From Enterococcus faecalis (GTDB lineage: Bacteria > Bacillota > Bacilli > Lactobacillales > Enterococcaceae), in NCBI RefSeq assembly GCF_029024925.1, contig NZ_CP118962.1, positions 346,501-410,500 on the forward strand: a stretch of DNA of 64,000 nucleotides, read 5' to 3'. The notes under the pieces are model-generated. The model had not been told where the DNA came from. It ran no database searches and worked only from the letters and a program-made list of their open reading frames with translations. Each line of letters opens with the position of its first letter. The stretch's first letter is position 1. Shown one piece after another: positions 1-10,351 of the stretch. The position numbers and the translations under genes were made by a program.

Positions 1-140
1 ATTAAGACGCCGTTTAAGCCCCCGTGGACAAGGCCATAGGGTTGTTTATGCACGTCTTTTACCGTTAAAGTAAGCTGACATTTCTCAGCAGAAACCTGTT
101 GAATCGTGATGCCTAAATACTCTAAAAGATGAATAGTAAT
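1..140 (-). CDS. menI: Hotdog-fold acyl-CoA thioesterase, N-terminal part (probable DHNA-CoA hydrolase)
   Basis: Only the first 45 or so codons are in the window; the gene leaves the left edge. The translation has the layout of PaaI/MenI-type hotdog thioesterases: an LEYLGI start, a beta strand, then QPYG and the conserved LVHGG segment. MenI hydrolyses 1,4-dihydroxy-2-naphthoyl-CoA, the product of MenB, and the divergent menB gene fits that role. No ATG, GTG or TTG lies between the in-frame TAG at 150-152 and the homologous region. The candidates are CTG (143-141) or ATT (140-138 or 134-132) behind an AAAGGA ribosome site. Family call is fairly good; the exact start is open. Confidence 0.6.
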   Translation of the reverse strand, partial: MTIHLLEYLGITIQQVSAEKCQLTLTVKDVHKQPYGLVHGGLNGVL

Positions 141-307
141 CAGTCCTTTCTAATAAAAGAGAGAATAAAAGGTTTTTTATTTATTATACAGGAATGAAGA
201 AAATTTGAAATAGCCATGTTTTTTCTTAAAATTCAAGCGACTTTTTCTCTAAAGTGCCGATTCTTGTGTATAATAGAAAAGATGAGATTAATGAAGGAGG
301 TTTCCTA

Positions 308-1123
308 ATGAGAAACTGGACAACAATTAAAGAATATGATGAAATTTTATTTGAGCAAGCAGGCAAAGTAGCAAAAATTACTATCAACCGCCCGCATGTT
401 CACAACGCATTCACACCAAAAACAGTCATGGAAATGATTGATGCATTCAACATTAGTCGTGATAAAGAAGATGTCGGGGTTATTATTTTAACAGGCGCAG
501 GTGACCAAGCATTCTGTTCTGGTGGCGATCAAAAAGTTCGAGGTAATGGTGGGTACGTTGGCGAAGACAACATTCCACGTTTAAATGTGTTAGATTTACA
601 ACGGTTAATCCGTGTCATTCCCAAACCAGTAATCGCAATGGTGAAAGGCTGGTCCATTGGCGGCGGCAATGTTTTACAATTAGTTTGTGATTTAACAATT
701 GCGGCTGAAAATGCTAAGTTTGGGCAAACAGGACCAAATGTCGGTAGCTTTGATGGTGGATACGGCTCAGGTTACTTGGCGCGCGTTATCGGCCATAAAA
801 AAGCGAAAGAAGTTTGGTTTATGTGTAAACAGTATTCTGCTCAAGAAGCTTTAGATATGGGCTGGATTAATACAGTTGTTCCATTGGATCAAGTAGAAGA
901 TGTGACAATGGGGTGGGCAGAAGAAATGTTAACCAAAAGCCCGATTGCTTTACGGATGATTAAAGCCTCTTTAAATGCCGATACAGATGGCTTGGCTGGT
1001 GTGCAACAATTAGCTGGTGATGCGACACTTCTTTACTATACAATGGCTGAAGCACAAGAAGGCCGAGATGCATTTAAAGAAAAACGGACACCAGATTTCG
1101 ATCAATTCCCTAAATTCCCATAA
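308..1123 (+). CDS. menB: 1,4-dihydroxy-2-naphthoyl-CoA synthase
   Basis: Crotonase-fold enzyme of 271 residues that closes the second ring of menaquinone by Dieckmann-type cyclisation of o-succinylbenzoyl-CoA. Visible marks are SGGDQ at about residue 71, the oxyanion-hole segment GWSIGGGN near 114-120, and [10 protein letters not shown] near 145-154, which carries the MenB-specific acidic/Ser site. The start at 308 is chosen because AAGGAGG sits 8 bases upstream; an upstream in-frame ATG at 254 lacks a site and would add 18 unconserved residues. It opens a tight men cluster on the plus strand, divergent from menI. Enterococci make demethylmenaquinone, and no methyltransferase gene is seen here. 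Confidence 0.95.
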   Translation: MRNWTTIKEYDEILFEQAGKVAKITINRPHVHNAFTPKTVMEMIDAFNISRDKEDVGVIILTGAGDQAFCSGGDQKVRGNGGYVGEDNIPRLNVLDLQRLIRVIPKPVIAMVKGWSIGGGNVLQLVCDLTIAAENAKFGQTGPNVGSFDGGYGSGYLARVIGHKKAKEVWFMCKQYSAQEALDMGWINTVVPLDQVEDVTMGWAEEMLTKSPIALRMIKASLNADTDGLAGVQQLAGDATLLYYTMAEAQEGRDAFKEKRTPDFDQFPKFP

Positions 1124-1127
1124 ACCA

Positions 1128-2585
1128 ATGACTTGGTTAAATAAACAAGTACAAAAACGTCCCGATCATCCTGCTTTTTATTTTCAGGATGAATCTTGGA
1201 CGTTTTTAGAAGTGCAACAAGAAGTCAGCCATTGGGTAGCCACATATCAACAGGTGCTTGCACCAGAAGAAAAACGTGTGGCTTTATTCAGTAAGAACAG
1301 CAAAGAGTTGTATTTTTCAATTCTAGCCTTATGGGAATTGGGGAAAGAGTTATTATTTTTAAATACGCATTTGACACTTGCTGAACTGACTTTTCAGTTA
1401 AAAGATGCGCAAGTTAAAACGATTATTGGTGCGCCTGAAACGCAGGCTTTGTTAGAGGAGATTTCTTTTGTCGACGTTCAGCCAATGGTTAAAAAACAGC
1501 ATAGTCTTTCACATCAGGAGTTTCAACAGCCAAGTGACTTAGAGTCGGTGGCTTCTATTATGTATACATCTGGAACTACAGGACAGCCTAAAGGGGTCTT
1601 GCAACGGTTTAAAAATCATTTGGCCAGTGCTAGAGGCACTCAAGAAAATATGGGGATTACTGCTGAAGATTGTTGGTTGTGTGCAGTCCCATTATTTCAC
1701 ATTAGCGGATTGTCGATTGTTGTTCGACAACTCGTCTTAGGTTGTAGTATTCGCCTTTACGATAAATTTGATGAACAGCAAGTGACACAAGATTTACAAG
1801 AAGGCCATGGAACCGTCATTTCAGTGGTTGCGACAATGTTGCAACAATTATTGTCTGTCTATCCTGAAGCTGGCTACAGAGCCAGCTTTAAAGGAATGCT
1901 ATTAGGCGGCGGACCGATTGCTCCGGATAAATTAGCGCAGTGTGAGGAAAAAGGGATTCCAGTCATTCAATCTTACGGGATGACGGAAACGTGTTCGCAA
2001 GTTGTTGCCTTGAAATTTGAAGATGCGGCACTGAAAATCGGCTCTGCTGGACAACCGTTAAAAGATATGCAGATCAAAATTGTTGATGAACTAGGACAAG
2101 AACAGCCAGAAAAGCAAGTCGGGGAAATTTTACTTAAGGGACCAAACGTTGTTTCAGGTTACCTTAACCAGCGTCAACCTGAAAAATGGACAGCAGATGA
2201 TTGGTTTAAAACAGGCGACATGGGCTATTTAGATGCACAAGGTTACCTGTATTTGGTTAGTCGTTTAAGTGAACTCATTATCTCTGGTGGTGAAAATATT
2301 TACCCCACTGAGGTTGAACAGGTGTTACAGGCGATAACAGGAATTAAAGCAGCGGCAGTTGTAGGAGAACCAGATGCGCAATGGGGAGCCGTCCCAGTTG
2401 CTTATGTGATTAGTGACCAAGAACTCACCTTAGCGCAAATTCAAGACCAGTGTTCACGAAAACTGGCAAAATATAAACGACCGAAACGCATTTATTTTTG
2501 TCATTCTTTCCCGCAAACAGCAAGTGGAAAGATTGCCAAACATCGTTTCATGACAGAAGAAAGAGAGGCGTTTTTAATCAGATGA
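1128..2585 (+). CDS. menE: o-succinylbenzoate-CoA ligase
   Basis: Adenylate-forming ligase of 485 residues that activates o-succinylbenzoate with ATP and CoA to give the MenB substrate. The P-loop-like motif YTSGTTGQPKG is at about residue 146, SYGMTET at about 283, the hinge aspartate in WFKTGDMGYL at about 360, and the C-terminal catalytic lysine in TASGKIAKHR near the end. The start at 1128 gives the normal MenE length; it lies 4 bases after the menB stop without a clear ribosome site, so translational coupling to menB is likely. Its stop overlaps the menF start. Confidence 0.93.
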   Translation: MTWLNKQVQKRPDHPAFYFQDESWTFLEVQQEVSHWVATYQQVLAPEEKRVALFSKNSKELYFSILALWELGKELLFLNTHLTLAELTFQLKDAQVKTIIGAPETQALLEEISFVDVQPMVKKQHSLSHQEFQQPSDLESVASIMYTSGTTGQPKGVLQRFKNHLASARGTQENMGITAEDCWLCAVPLFHISGLSIVVRQLVLGCSIRLYDKFDEQQVTQDLQEGHGTVISVVATMLQQLLSVYPEAGYRASFKGMLLGGGPIAPDKLAQCEEKGIPVIQSYGMTETCSQVVALKFEDAALKIGSAGQPLKDMQIKIVDELGQEQPEKQVGEILLKGPNVVSGYLNQRQPEKWTADDWFKTGDMGYLDAQGYLYLVSRLSELIISGGENIYPTEVEQVLQAITGIKAAAVVGEPDAQWGAVPVAYVISDQELTLAQIQDQCSRKLAKYKRPKRIYFCHSFPQTASGKIAKHRFMTEEREAFLIR

Positions 2586-3949
2586 AATTGCCTGATGAAT
2601 TACGACAAGCCTATCAGAAGAATGCCCGTCAGTTCAGTTGGGTTTTTCCATTAGAAACAGAACAAACAGCCTTGGCAATTTTTGCCGCTGGTGAAAAGGC
2701 ATACCAAGGAGAACGTTTTTTTTGGCAAACACCGAAAAAAGATTTTGCTTTGGTTGGCTTCGGATATGAAACTATCTTAAAAGGCGCAGAAACAGAAACG
2801 CATCAATTGAACAACTTTTTAAAAAAAGAGTCGGCAACTCGTTTTCAAAATATGTCTATTTCTGGTACGGGGGCCCTTCTGTTTGGCGGTTTGCCTTTTG
2901 ATACAGAACAAACGCCTACTGAGGCCTGGGGAGAGTTAGGGGAAGGTTGGTTTTATCTACCAAGTATTCTATTTACTTTTTCAGGTTCACGTATTTATGG
3001 AACGCTGAACTTTTCAGGTTCTAGTGAACAAGAAGTCGAGGAACGTTGGTCGACTTTGGTGGCTCAGTTTGATCGCTTGTTAGCTACCTGTGAGGAATTG
3101 CCAGCTGTAGCGGAAACAAAGATTGACAAGGAAGAAGTTGCCGTGACTGAATGGCTACAAGCTGTCAACGAAACAGTAGCAGTCTTAAGAGAAGATGGCC
3201 CTTTAAAAAAAGTGGTTTTGGCTCGACAACTTGCTGTGAGCAGTCCTGAAAAAATTCGAAGTAACCAAGTGCTCGTTAATTTAATGGCACAACAACAAAA
3301 TACGTATTTGTTTGCTTTAGAAGCCAAAGACACAAGTTTCATTGGTGCAACACCAGAACGACTTCTGTTGGGTACTAAAGAAACGTTTGCGACCGCTTGT
3401 ATTGCAGGAACCATTAAAACGGGTCAAACACCAGAAGAAACGAAAGCTTTAGGAGCACAACTTTTACAAGACCGCAAAAATACCGGAGAACACCAAATTG
3501 TGGTGGAACGTTTAGCGAAAGAGTTGGCGAAGATGACGACTTCTGAAAACAGTATTCAAGCACCCATTATTTTGGAAAATCGAGATGTACAACATCTTTA
3601 TGTGCCAATCTCGGGTCAACGTAAACCGGGAATTTCGTTCTTGGAAAGTGTGATGCAGTTACACCCAACGCCAGCTTTAGGTGGTGAGCCCAAAGAGTTG
3701 GCAGTCGAATGGATTCGACAATATGAGCCAGGGAGTCGTGGGTTATATGGTGCGCCAATCGGTTGGATTTCAGGGAATGATGATAGTGGCGAGTTCGCTG
3801 TGGCCTTGCGTTCAGGTGTCTTTGCTGGTCAGCAAGGCGTTCTTTATGCAGGTTGTGGTATTGTTGCGGATTCCCAAGCAGAGCTAGAAAGAGAAGAAAC
3901 GAAAATAAAATTTCAACCGATGTTACGAGGAATTGGAGGGCAGGTTTAA
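2582..3949 (+). CDS. menF: Isochorismate synthase
   Basis: Chorismate-binding enzyme of 455 residues that converts chorismate to isochorismate, the first committed menaquinone step. The C-terminal chorismate-binding domain (about residues 190-450) shows KKVVLARQ, CIAGTIKTG, the GEHQIVVERL segment and HPTPALGGEP, all typical of MenF/EntC/DhbC. The ATG at 2582 overlaps the menE stop as ATGA, indicating coupled translation. The N-terminal third is variable, as in other MenF proteins. Anthranilate synthase component I is excluded by the neighbouring men genes. Confidence 0.93.
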   Translation: MKLPDELRQAYQKNARQFSWVFPLETEQTALAIFAAGEKAYQGERFFWQTPKKDFALVGFGYETILKGAETETHQLNNFLKKESATRFQNMSISGTGALLFGGLPFDTEQTPTEAWGELGEGWFYLPSILFTFSGSRIYGTLNFSGSSEQEVEERWSTLVAQFDRLLATCEELPAVAETKIDKEEVAVTEWLQAVNETVAVLREDGPLKKVVLARQLAVSSPEKIRSNQVLVNLMAQQQNTYLFALEAKDTSFIGATPERLLLGTKETFATACIAGTIKTGQTPEETKALGAQLLQDRKNTGEHQIVVERLAKELAKMTTSENSIQAPIILENRDVQHLYVPISGQRKPGISFLESVMQLHPTPALGGEPKELAVEWIRQYEPGSRGLYGAPIGWISGNDDSGEFAVALRSGVFAGQQGVLYAGCGIVADSQAELEREETKIKFQPMLRGIGGQV

Positions 3950-5682
3950 TGAATCATCAAGAAACAATGACCGATTATTTAACGGCCTTTATTGAAGGCT
4001 TAAAAAATAGTGGGGTTGAACAAGCAGTCATTAGTCCAGGGTCCCGTTCCACACCACTGGCTTTATTACTTCATCGGGAAACCGCAATCCAAACTTTTGT
4101 CGATGTCGATGAACGTTCCGCTGCTTTTTTTGCTTTAGGATTAAGTAAAGCGAGTCAAAAACCAGTGGTCTTACTTTGTACCTCTGGAACAGCAGCTGCA
4201 AACTATTATCCAGCAATTTGTGAAGCCAATATTAGCCATGTGCCTTTAGTCGTTTTAACAACGGATCGGCCGCATGAGTTACGTCAAGTTGGTGCTCCTC
4301 AAGCCATGGACCAATTACAAATGTATCAAAATCACGTGAAATTATTTGTTGAAATGGCTTTGCCAGAAGCAACAGAAGAGATGTTGAATTACGCCTATTG
4401 GCAAGGCGCTAAAGGAGCAGCATTCGCGCAACAAACGCCTGCAGCACCTGTTCATTTGAATTTTCCTTTGCGGGAACCATTATTACCTGACTTAGAGAGA
4501 AAAACAAAGAGTTCTCAACAAACGGCTTTATTCGCTGGTCAATCAATCCTTTCTACAGAACAAGTGCAACAGCTAGCGGATCAATGGTACCAGAAAAACG
4601 GCGTTTTGGTTGTCGGTGGCAGTCATACAGAGGAAGAAGCGGCGTTATTTATTCAATTAGCCGAAGCTTTGCAATGGCCGTTACTAGCGGATCCTTTAGC
4701 AAACATTGTGACACATGGGCAAAATAGTGAAGTTGTTATTGCACATAGTGATCTGTTTCTAAATGTGGCGACCTTGCCACAAGAACCAGAAGTGGTAGTG
4801 CGCTTTGGTTCGCTGCCAATTTCTAAAAACATCATGTTATGGTTGAAACGCTTAGCAACGACAGAGACTACTTTTTATTTTGTGGACGAAAATGGGCAAT
4901 GGCAAGAGCAATTGAAAAAATCACAAACAGTTATTCAGGCAAAGGAAACCACGTTTGTAGAACAACTGCTAACGGTTGTCAAATCAACAGAAGCGACTTG
5001 GTTAGCACAATGGCTCTTGCTAGAAAAAACGGTCTCTGAAGTTCTTCTAGAAACGCTGAACGCGACAGAATTAAATGAAACAACAGCCAGCTTAGCTGTT
5101 CACCAAACAATGAAAGAGAACGGTCAGTTATTTGTATCTAATAGTATGGCTATCCGCTACTTAGATCGATTTATGGATAGTCGCCCTTATCGGATGTTTG
5201 GAAATCGCGGCATCAACGGGATTGATGGGATTGTTTCAACTGCTTTAGGAATGAGTGCCGTAGCACCGACACAGCAAAACGTTCTACTGATTGGTGATTT
5301 AGCGCTATATCATGATATGAATGGTTTATTTTTGGCTAAACGTTATCAGTTGCCGTTAACAATTGTTTTATTAAATAACAATGGTGGCGGGATTTTCTCT
5401 TTTCTATCTCAACGAACTTTACGTGAGGACGATTTCGAGCCTTTATTTGGAACACCGCTTGATTTAGATTTTTCGTTAGTTGCTGAACTTTACGGTGCTT
5501 CGTATCAAGAAGTCAAAACAATCGCGGAGCTCAAGCAAATTTTACAAACAGCGGCTGAAGAACCACAATTTCAAGTGATAGAAGTCAAAGGAAATCGCCA
5601 AGAGAATGTTCATTTGTATGAATCAATTTTAGCTGAAATTGGTAGACGAGTAGAAAGACAGGGGATTTCATGGAACGGTTAA
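3949..5682 (+). CDS. menD: SEPHCHC synthase (MenD)
   Basis: Thiamine-diphosphate enzyme of 577 residues that joins 2-oxoglutarate-derived succinic semialdehyde to isochorismate. Domain order is standard: N-terminal TPP domain with SPGSRSTPLAL near residue 27 and the DVDERSAAFFALG segment, a central domain, and a C-terminal TPP/Mg site with GDLALYHDMNGL near 449 and LNNNGGGIFS near 475. The ATG overlaps the menF stop by one base (TAATG) and GGAGGG lies 9 bases upstream. Part of the compact menBEFDHC cluster. Confidence 0.95.
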   Translation: MNHQETMTDYLTAFIEGLKNSGVEQAVISPGSRSTPLALLLHRETAIQTFVDVDERSAAFFALGLSKASQKPVVLLCTSGTAAANYYPAICEANISHVPLVVLTTDRPHELRQVGAPQAMDQLQMYQNHVKLFVEMALPEATEEMLNYAYWQGAKGAAFAQQTPAAPVHLNFPLREPLLPDLERKTKSSQQTALFAGQSILSTEQVQQLADQWYQKNGVLVVGGSHTEEEAALFIQLAEALQWPLLADPLANIVTHGQNSEVVIAHSDLFLNVATLPQEPEVVVRFGSLPISKNIMLWLKRLATTETTFYFVDENGQWQEQLKKSQTVIQAKETTFVEQLLTVVKSTEATWLAQWLLLEKTVSEVLLETLNATELNETTASLAVHQTMKENGQLFVSNSMAIRYLDRFMDSRPYRMFGNRGINGIDGIVSTALGMSAVAPTQQNVLLIGDLALYHDMNGLFLAKRYQLPLTIVLLNNNGGGIFSFLSQRTLREDDFEPLFGTPLDLDFSLVAELYGASYQEVKTIAELKQILQTAAEEPQFQVIEVKGNRQENVHLYESILAEIGRRVERQGISWNG

Positions 5683-6494
5683 TTCGGGGGATGCAGTACC
5701 ATTATCAATGGTTAACACCTTTTGATGCAAAGCGAACGACAGTAGTCTGTTTACACGGTTTCACAGGAACGTTAGCCACGTTTGCAGCCGTTTTTCCCAG
5801 TCAAACACCTTATAACGTTTTAGGCATTGATTTACCTGGGCATGGCGCGACTGCTAGTTTGGTAGCACCAGAGCGTTATACCATGAAACAGGTTTGCCAT
5901 GATCTTGCTGAACTAACCGAATCGCTAAATTTGCCTTGCTTTTGTTTATTAGGCTATTCAATGGGCGCTCGAACAGCTTTAGGTTTTGCATTACATTATC
6001 CACAAAAGGTACAGCATCTTTTATTGGAAAGTGGGTCACCAGGTTTGGCCACCGTCGCAGAACGTCAGACTCGTATCTGTCAAGATCATCGTTTGGCGGA
6101 ACGTCTCTTAGAGGAACCGCTGGTGGATTTTATTGATTTTTGGCAAGAATTACCGTTATTTCAAACGCAAAAAGCCTTGTCTGTGGCACAGCAAATGGCC
6201 ATTCGTCAGGAACGTTTGAGCCAATCGGCCTTTGGATTGGCTAGTAGTTTGTGGTATATGGGCACAGGAGCGCAAGAGAGTTACTGGGAACGTCTAGCAG
6301 AATTGCAGCCGATTCCTACCGATTTATTGGTAGGCGGCGAAGATCAAAAATTTATTGGAATTGCGAAAAAAATGCAGGCACGTCAACCGTTGTTGAGGCT
6401 GACAATTTTTCCTGAAGCAGGACATTGTATCCATTTAGAACAACCAACGATTTTCTATGAAAAGGTGACAGCGTTATTGGAAGGAGCCGTCTGA
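5670..6494 (+). CDS. menH: SHCHC synthase, alpha/beta hydrolase fold
   Basis: Alpha/beta hydrolase of 274 residues that removes pyruvate from SEPHCHC. The VCLHGFTG strand-loop is near residue 26, the nucleophile elbow GYSMGAR places Ser near 96, and the C-terminal EAGHCIHLEQP supplies the catalytic His near 250. The start overlaps menD by 13 bases behind AGGGGAT; a second in-frame ATG seven codons later is a possible alternative. Position between menD and menC matches pathway order and separates it from general esterases. Confidence 0.9.
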   Translation: MERLIRGMQYHYQWLTPFDAKRTTVVCLHGFTGTLATFAAVFPSQTPYNVLGIDLPGHGATASLVAPERYTMKQVCHDLAELTESLNLPCFCLLGYSMGARTALGFALHYPQKVQHLLLESGSPGLATVAERQTRICQDHRLAERLLEEPLVDFIDFWQELPLFQTQKALSVAQQMAIRQERLSQSAFGLASSLWYMGTGAQESYWERLAELQPIPTDLLVGGEDQKFIGIAKKMQARQPLLRLTIFPEAGHCIHLEQPTIFYEKVTALLEGAV

Positions 6495-7598
6495 ATGAAC
6501 ATTCAATCAATTGAAACCTATCAGGTTCGTTTGCCTTTAAAAACGCCGTTTGTCACGAGCTATGGTCGCTTGGAAGAAAAAGCGTTTGATCTATTTGTAA
6601 TAACGGATGAGCAAGGAAATCAAGGGTTTGGCGAATTAGTGGCTTTTGAGCAACCTGATTATGTGCAAGAAACGTTGGTAACCGAACGCTTCATCATCCA
6701 ACAGCATTTAATTCCGTTACTTTTAACAGAAGCGCTTGAACAGCCGCAAGAGGTTTCAACAATTTTTGAAGAAGTTAAAGGGCATTGGATGGGAAAAGCT
6801 GCGTTAGAAACTGCCATCTGGGATTTATATGCCAAACGGCAACAGAAGAGTTTAACTGAATTTTTTGGACCAACGCGGAGGAAAATTCCTGTAGGGATTA
6901 GTTTAGGGATTCAAGAAGACTTACCTCAATTGCTTAAACAAGTTCAGTTAGCTGTAGAAAAAGGGTATCAACGAGTGAAGCTGAAAATTCGTCCCGGTTA
7001 TGATGTGGAAGCCGTTGCTTTGATTCGTCAGCATTTTCCTAACTTGCCTTTAATGGTCGATGCAAATTCAGCGTATACATTGGCAGATTTGCCTCAATTG
7101 CAACGTTTAGATCACTATCAATTAGCGATGATTGAACAGCCTTTTGCTGCAGATGATTTTTTAGATCACGCACAATTACAAAGAGAACTGAAAACAAGAA
7201 TTTGTTTGGATGAAAATATTCGTAGTCTCAAAGACTGCCAAGTGGCGTTAGCATTGGGTAGTTGCCGTAGTATCAATTTGAAGATTCCTCGTGTAGGTGG
7301 GATTCACGAGGCGTTGAAGATTGCCACATTTTGCCAAGAAAATAATTTATTGGTTTGGTTAGGTGGCATGTTTGAGTCTGGTGTTGGACGCGCATTGAAT
7401 TTGCAATTTGCGTCACAGCCTACCTTTTCCTTTCCAGGTGATATTTCAGCCACGGAACGCTATTTTTATGAAGATATCATCACGGAACCTTTTATTTTAG
7501 AGCAAGGGACAATGACCGTGCCTCAGGGACTTGGTATTGGTGTTACACTTTCCCAGACGAATTTGCTAAAATACAGTCAGTATCAAAAAATCATGTAA
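6495..7598 (+). CDS. menC: o-Succinylbenzoate synthase
   Basis: Enolase-superfamily dehydratase of 367 residues that turns SHCHC into o-succinylbenzoate. The catalytic KxK pair is in VKLKIRPG near residue 160, metal ligands are in MVDANSAY near 188 and LDEN near 240, and the C-terminal GGMFESGVGR lid motif is near 288. This belongs to the MenC/N-acylamino-acid-racemase branch. The ATG directly abuts the menH stop, with GGAAGGAG upstream. Last gene of the men cluster; a strong hairpin follows. Confidence 0.93.
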   Translation: MNIQSIETYQVRLPLKTPFVTSYGRLEEKAFDLFVITDEQGNQGFGELVAFEQPDYVQETLVTERFIIQQHLIPLLLTEALEQPQEVSTIFEEVKGHWMGKAALETAIWDLYAKRQQKSLTEFFGPTRRKIPVGISLGIQEDLPQLLKQVQLAVEKGYQRVKLKIRPGYDVEAVALIRQHFPNLPLMVDANSAYTLADLPQLQRLDHYQLAMIEQPFAADDFLDHAQLQRELKTRICLDENIRSLKDCQVALALGSCRSINLKIPRVGGIHEALKIATFCQENNLLVWLGGMFESGVGRALNLQFASQPTFSFPGDISATERYFYEDIITEPFILEQGTMTVPQGLGIGVTLSQTNLLKYSQYQKIM

Positions 7599-7605
7599 TG
7601 ATAAC

Positions 7606-7654
7606 AAAATTGCGCCTATGACTATGCAGAGAAGCATAATCTAGGCGCAATTTT

Positions 7655-7656
<2 letters not shown>
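7606..7656. terminator. Bidirectional terminator between menC and the nagB-like gene
   Basis: Inverted repeat AAATTGCGCCTA / TAGGCGCAATTT around a loop of about 22 bases, followed by a T run. It sits between two convergent genes and can serve both. Confidence 0.85.
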
Positions 7657-8359
<703 letters not shown>

Positions 8360-8450
8360 TCACTCCATTCTTTGAATAAGCTAAGTATAATTTGTGGGAA
8401 CCATCCCATGTCAAGCTCTTCACAAAAAGGATTTAATTAACGGTAGGCAA

Positions 8451-8497
8451 AAGAAAGAGGAGCAGCCGTCAAAACGATGGCTGCCCCTCTTTTTAAA
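8451..8497. terminator. Rho-independent terminator
   Basis: Stem GAGGAGCAGCCGTC / GATGGCTGCCCCTC with a short AAAAC loop and T/A runs on both sides. It separates two minus-strand genes and can terminate the one starting at 10131. The stretch 8354-8604 holds no other visible gene. Confidence 0.75.
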
Positions 8498-8604
8498 ACT
8501 TAAGATAACCTACAACGAGTTAACTTTTTAGCTTTCTGTTCCACTTGCTACAATGCTAATCTAAACGTTCTTTTGACCAACACTGTTTAACAAAGAATTT
8601 TATT

Positions 8605-10131
8605 TTATTGTTCTTTTAACCATTTTTCTAGTTGTAAACGTTGCACTTTCATAGTAGCTGTGTGAGGGATTTCATCAAAAGCCATAATGATAGGTTCGTT
8701 TAAATGTGGTAAATCGGCTACTTGTGTCCACCAAGCGTCCCAATCCATTTCTTCCCCAGGGACAACCGCTAAAATTGGCTGAGGTTCATTTTCTTTGCCA
8801 CGGACAATAATCACTTCTTCTAAGAAATCTAATGCATCCAATAAATGATCTTCAATAGCTAAATTACTGTCGATGTTTTCAATTAGATCTACTTGGCGAT
8901 CTTTCAAGAATAAGTGGCCGCGTTCATCTAACATTCCGTAATCGCCGCTGTCCCACCATTCGCCGTAGACATTTTCTGCAAAGCGGGCATCTTCTTTGTA
9001 ATATGTTAAGGCCCGTCCTTTTGATAAAAATTGGATATGGCCGTCCGTCATCGCAGGTAAAACTTGTCCTTTTTCATCAGTAATTCGAGCTTGTGTTAAA
9101 TCCTCTAAACCAACACCCATGTCACGAGCATCTGAATCTTTTAGAGATTCTAAAGTATGCGCTCGTAAGATCATTGGCCCGCATTCACTTTGTCCATAAA
9201 CTTGTAGGAAAATTGGTTCATTGGCAGCAGATGCTTTTAAGAAAGCCACCATTGTAGCGTTGTTAATTGCATCAAAAGTAGAATGATAATAATGGACACT
9301 AGCGAAAGCTTCAGGTTTTTCTTTGGCCAAACGAACCCATTGAACGAAGTTATTGGGGTGTGTTTCTACAGCGATTGGTTGATAGGTGCTGAACATTTCA
9401 GCGACTTTTTCGCTCGAAGCGTTTGCTAAAGGCATCATAGGGAAGCCCATGGCCATTAAAGAAGACACGCCAATGTTAAAACGAGAATGAACTGGCGAAA
9501 TATGAAAGCCAACTAATTTCTTTTCAGCAATTTTTGTAAAAATGGTTTTTTGCCATTTTGTACGCCAACCCATAGAGTGATTGGAATGACAGATAAGTTT
9601 AGGAATACCTGTTGTTCCAGAGGTGTGGGTCATGTAGGCAATTTCGTCTTTAGTCAGTTCGTCTTGAGGAACTTCCGTGGCATCAGCTTCTAAAAGAGAA
9701 GCAACCGAAAGTTTTTTATTGGCAGAGCTGTTACGAACAGCTTGAACTTTTTCAGCAGTCACATCATCAAATAAAATATAAGGATCTTCTAAACGATCAA
9801 CGAATACTTCAATTGTTTCAAAAGGTAAATGGTATGAAACCATTACAGGAACGGCTGCTAGATATGAGGCTGCAACAGCTAGTAAATACGTGTCGAATTT
9901 AGGACTTTTATAAATAATAATTTTGTCGCCTTTTTTTACACCTAAAGTGGCTAATTGATATGCCCGTTTCAAAATTTCTTGATGGCTTTCACCATAAGTT
10001 GTTTCTAAGCCAAGTGCAGGAAAAGCAGGCAAAGATTCATCAAAAATAATTGGAACAGTTGGTGTTTTTTCTGCGGCTTCTTGATAGTTTGTGTAGAGGT
10101 TTAATGGTTGATAATCAAGTAAGTGTGTCAA
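8605..10131 (-). CDS. AMP-dependent acyl-CoA synthetase/ligase family protein
   Basis: Adenylate-forming enzyme of 508 residues. The P-loop-like THTSGTTGIPKL is near residue 168, YGQSECGPM near 314 replaces the usual YGxTE motif, GEWWDSGDYGML near 394 carries the hinge Asp, and the C-terminal end has HTATMKVQRLQL with the catalytic-Lys context. Such enzymes activate a carboxylic acid as acyl-AMP and usually pass it to CoA. The substrate cannot be read from sequence, and no carrier protein or polyketide gene lies nearby. It appears monocistronic, with AAAGGAGAC just upstream of the ATG. Confidence 0.8.
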   Translation of the reverse strand: MTHLLDYQPLNLYTNYQEAAEKTPTVPIIFDESLPAFPALGLETTYGESHQEILKRAYQLATLGVKKGDKIIIYKSPKFDTYLLAVAASYLAAVPVMVSYHLPFETIEVFVDRLEDPYILFDDVTAEKVQAVRNSSANKKLSVASLLEADATEVPQDELTKDEIAYMTHTSGTTGIPKLICHSNHSMGWRTKWQKTIFTKIAEKKLVGFHISPVHSRFNIGVSSLMAMGFPMMPLANASSEKVAEMFSTYQPIAVETHPNNFVQWVRLAKEKPEAFASVHYYHSTFDAINNATMVAFLKASAANEPIFLQVYGQSECGPMILRAHTLESLKDSDARDMGVGLEDLTQARITDEKGQVLPAMTDGHIQFLSKGRALTYYKEDARFAENVYGEWWDSGDYGMLDERGHLFLKDRQVDLIENIDSNLAIEDHLLDALDFLEEVIIVRGKENEPQPILAVVPGEEMDWDAWWTQVADLPHLNEPIIMAFDEIPHTATMKVQRLQLEKWLKEQ

Positions 10132-10351
10132 GGGAAAGTCTCCTTTGTAAAATAGTTTGTGTACAAATGTACAAGTTCACTTTATCCTATCATAGAATGG
10201 GTTCTTTTTCTACGTCAAAAATACAACGTTAAATGTTATTTTTTATTATTCACAAGCACAACGTTTGCTGTATCTGGCAAAGTTTCCTACAATAATTATG
10301 TAAGTAACAAGTTCTCAGAAGTGTAAAACTTTACAAAGGAGAGGAATTTAC

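Noticed and set aside
254-307. N-terminal extension of menB from the upstream ATG
   Set aside because: No ribosome site, and the 18 extra residues are unlike MenB; AAGGAGG points to 308.
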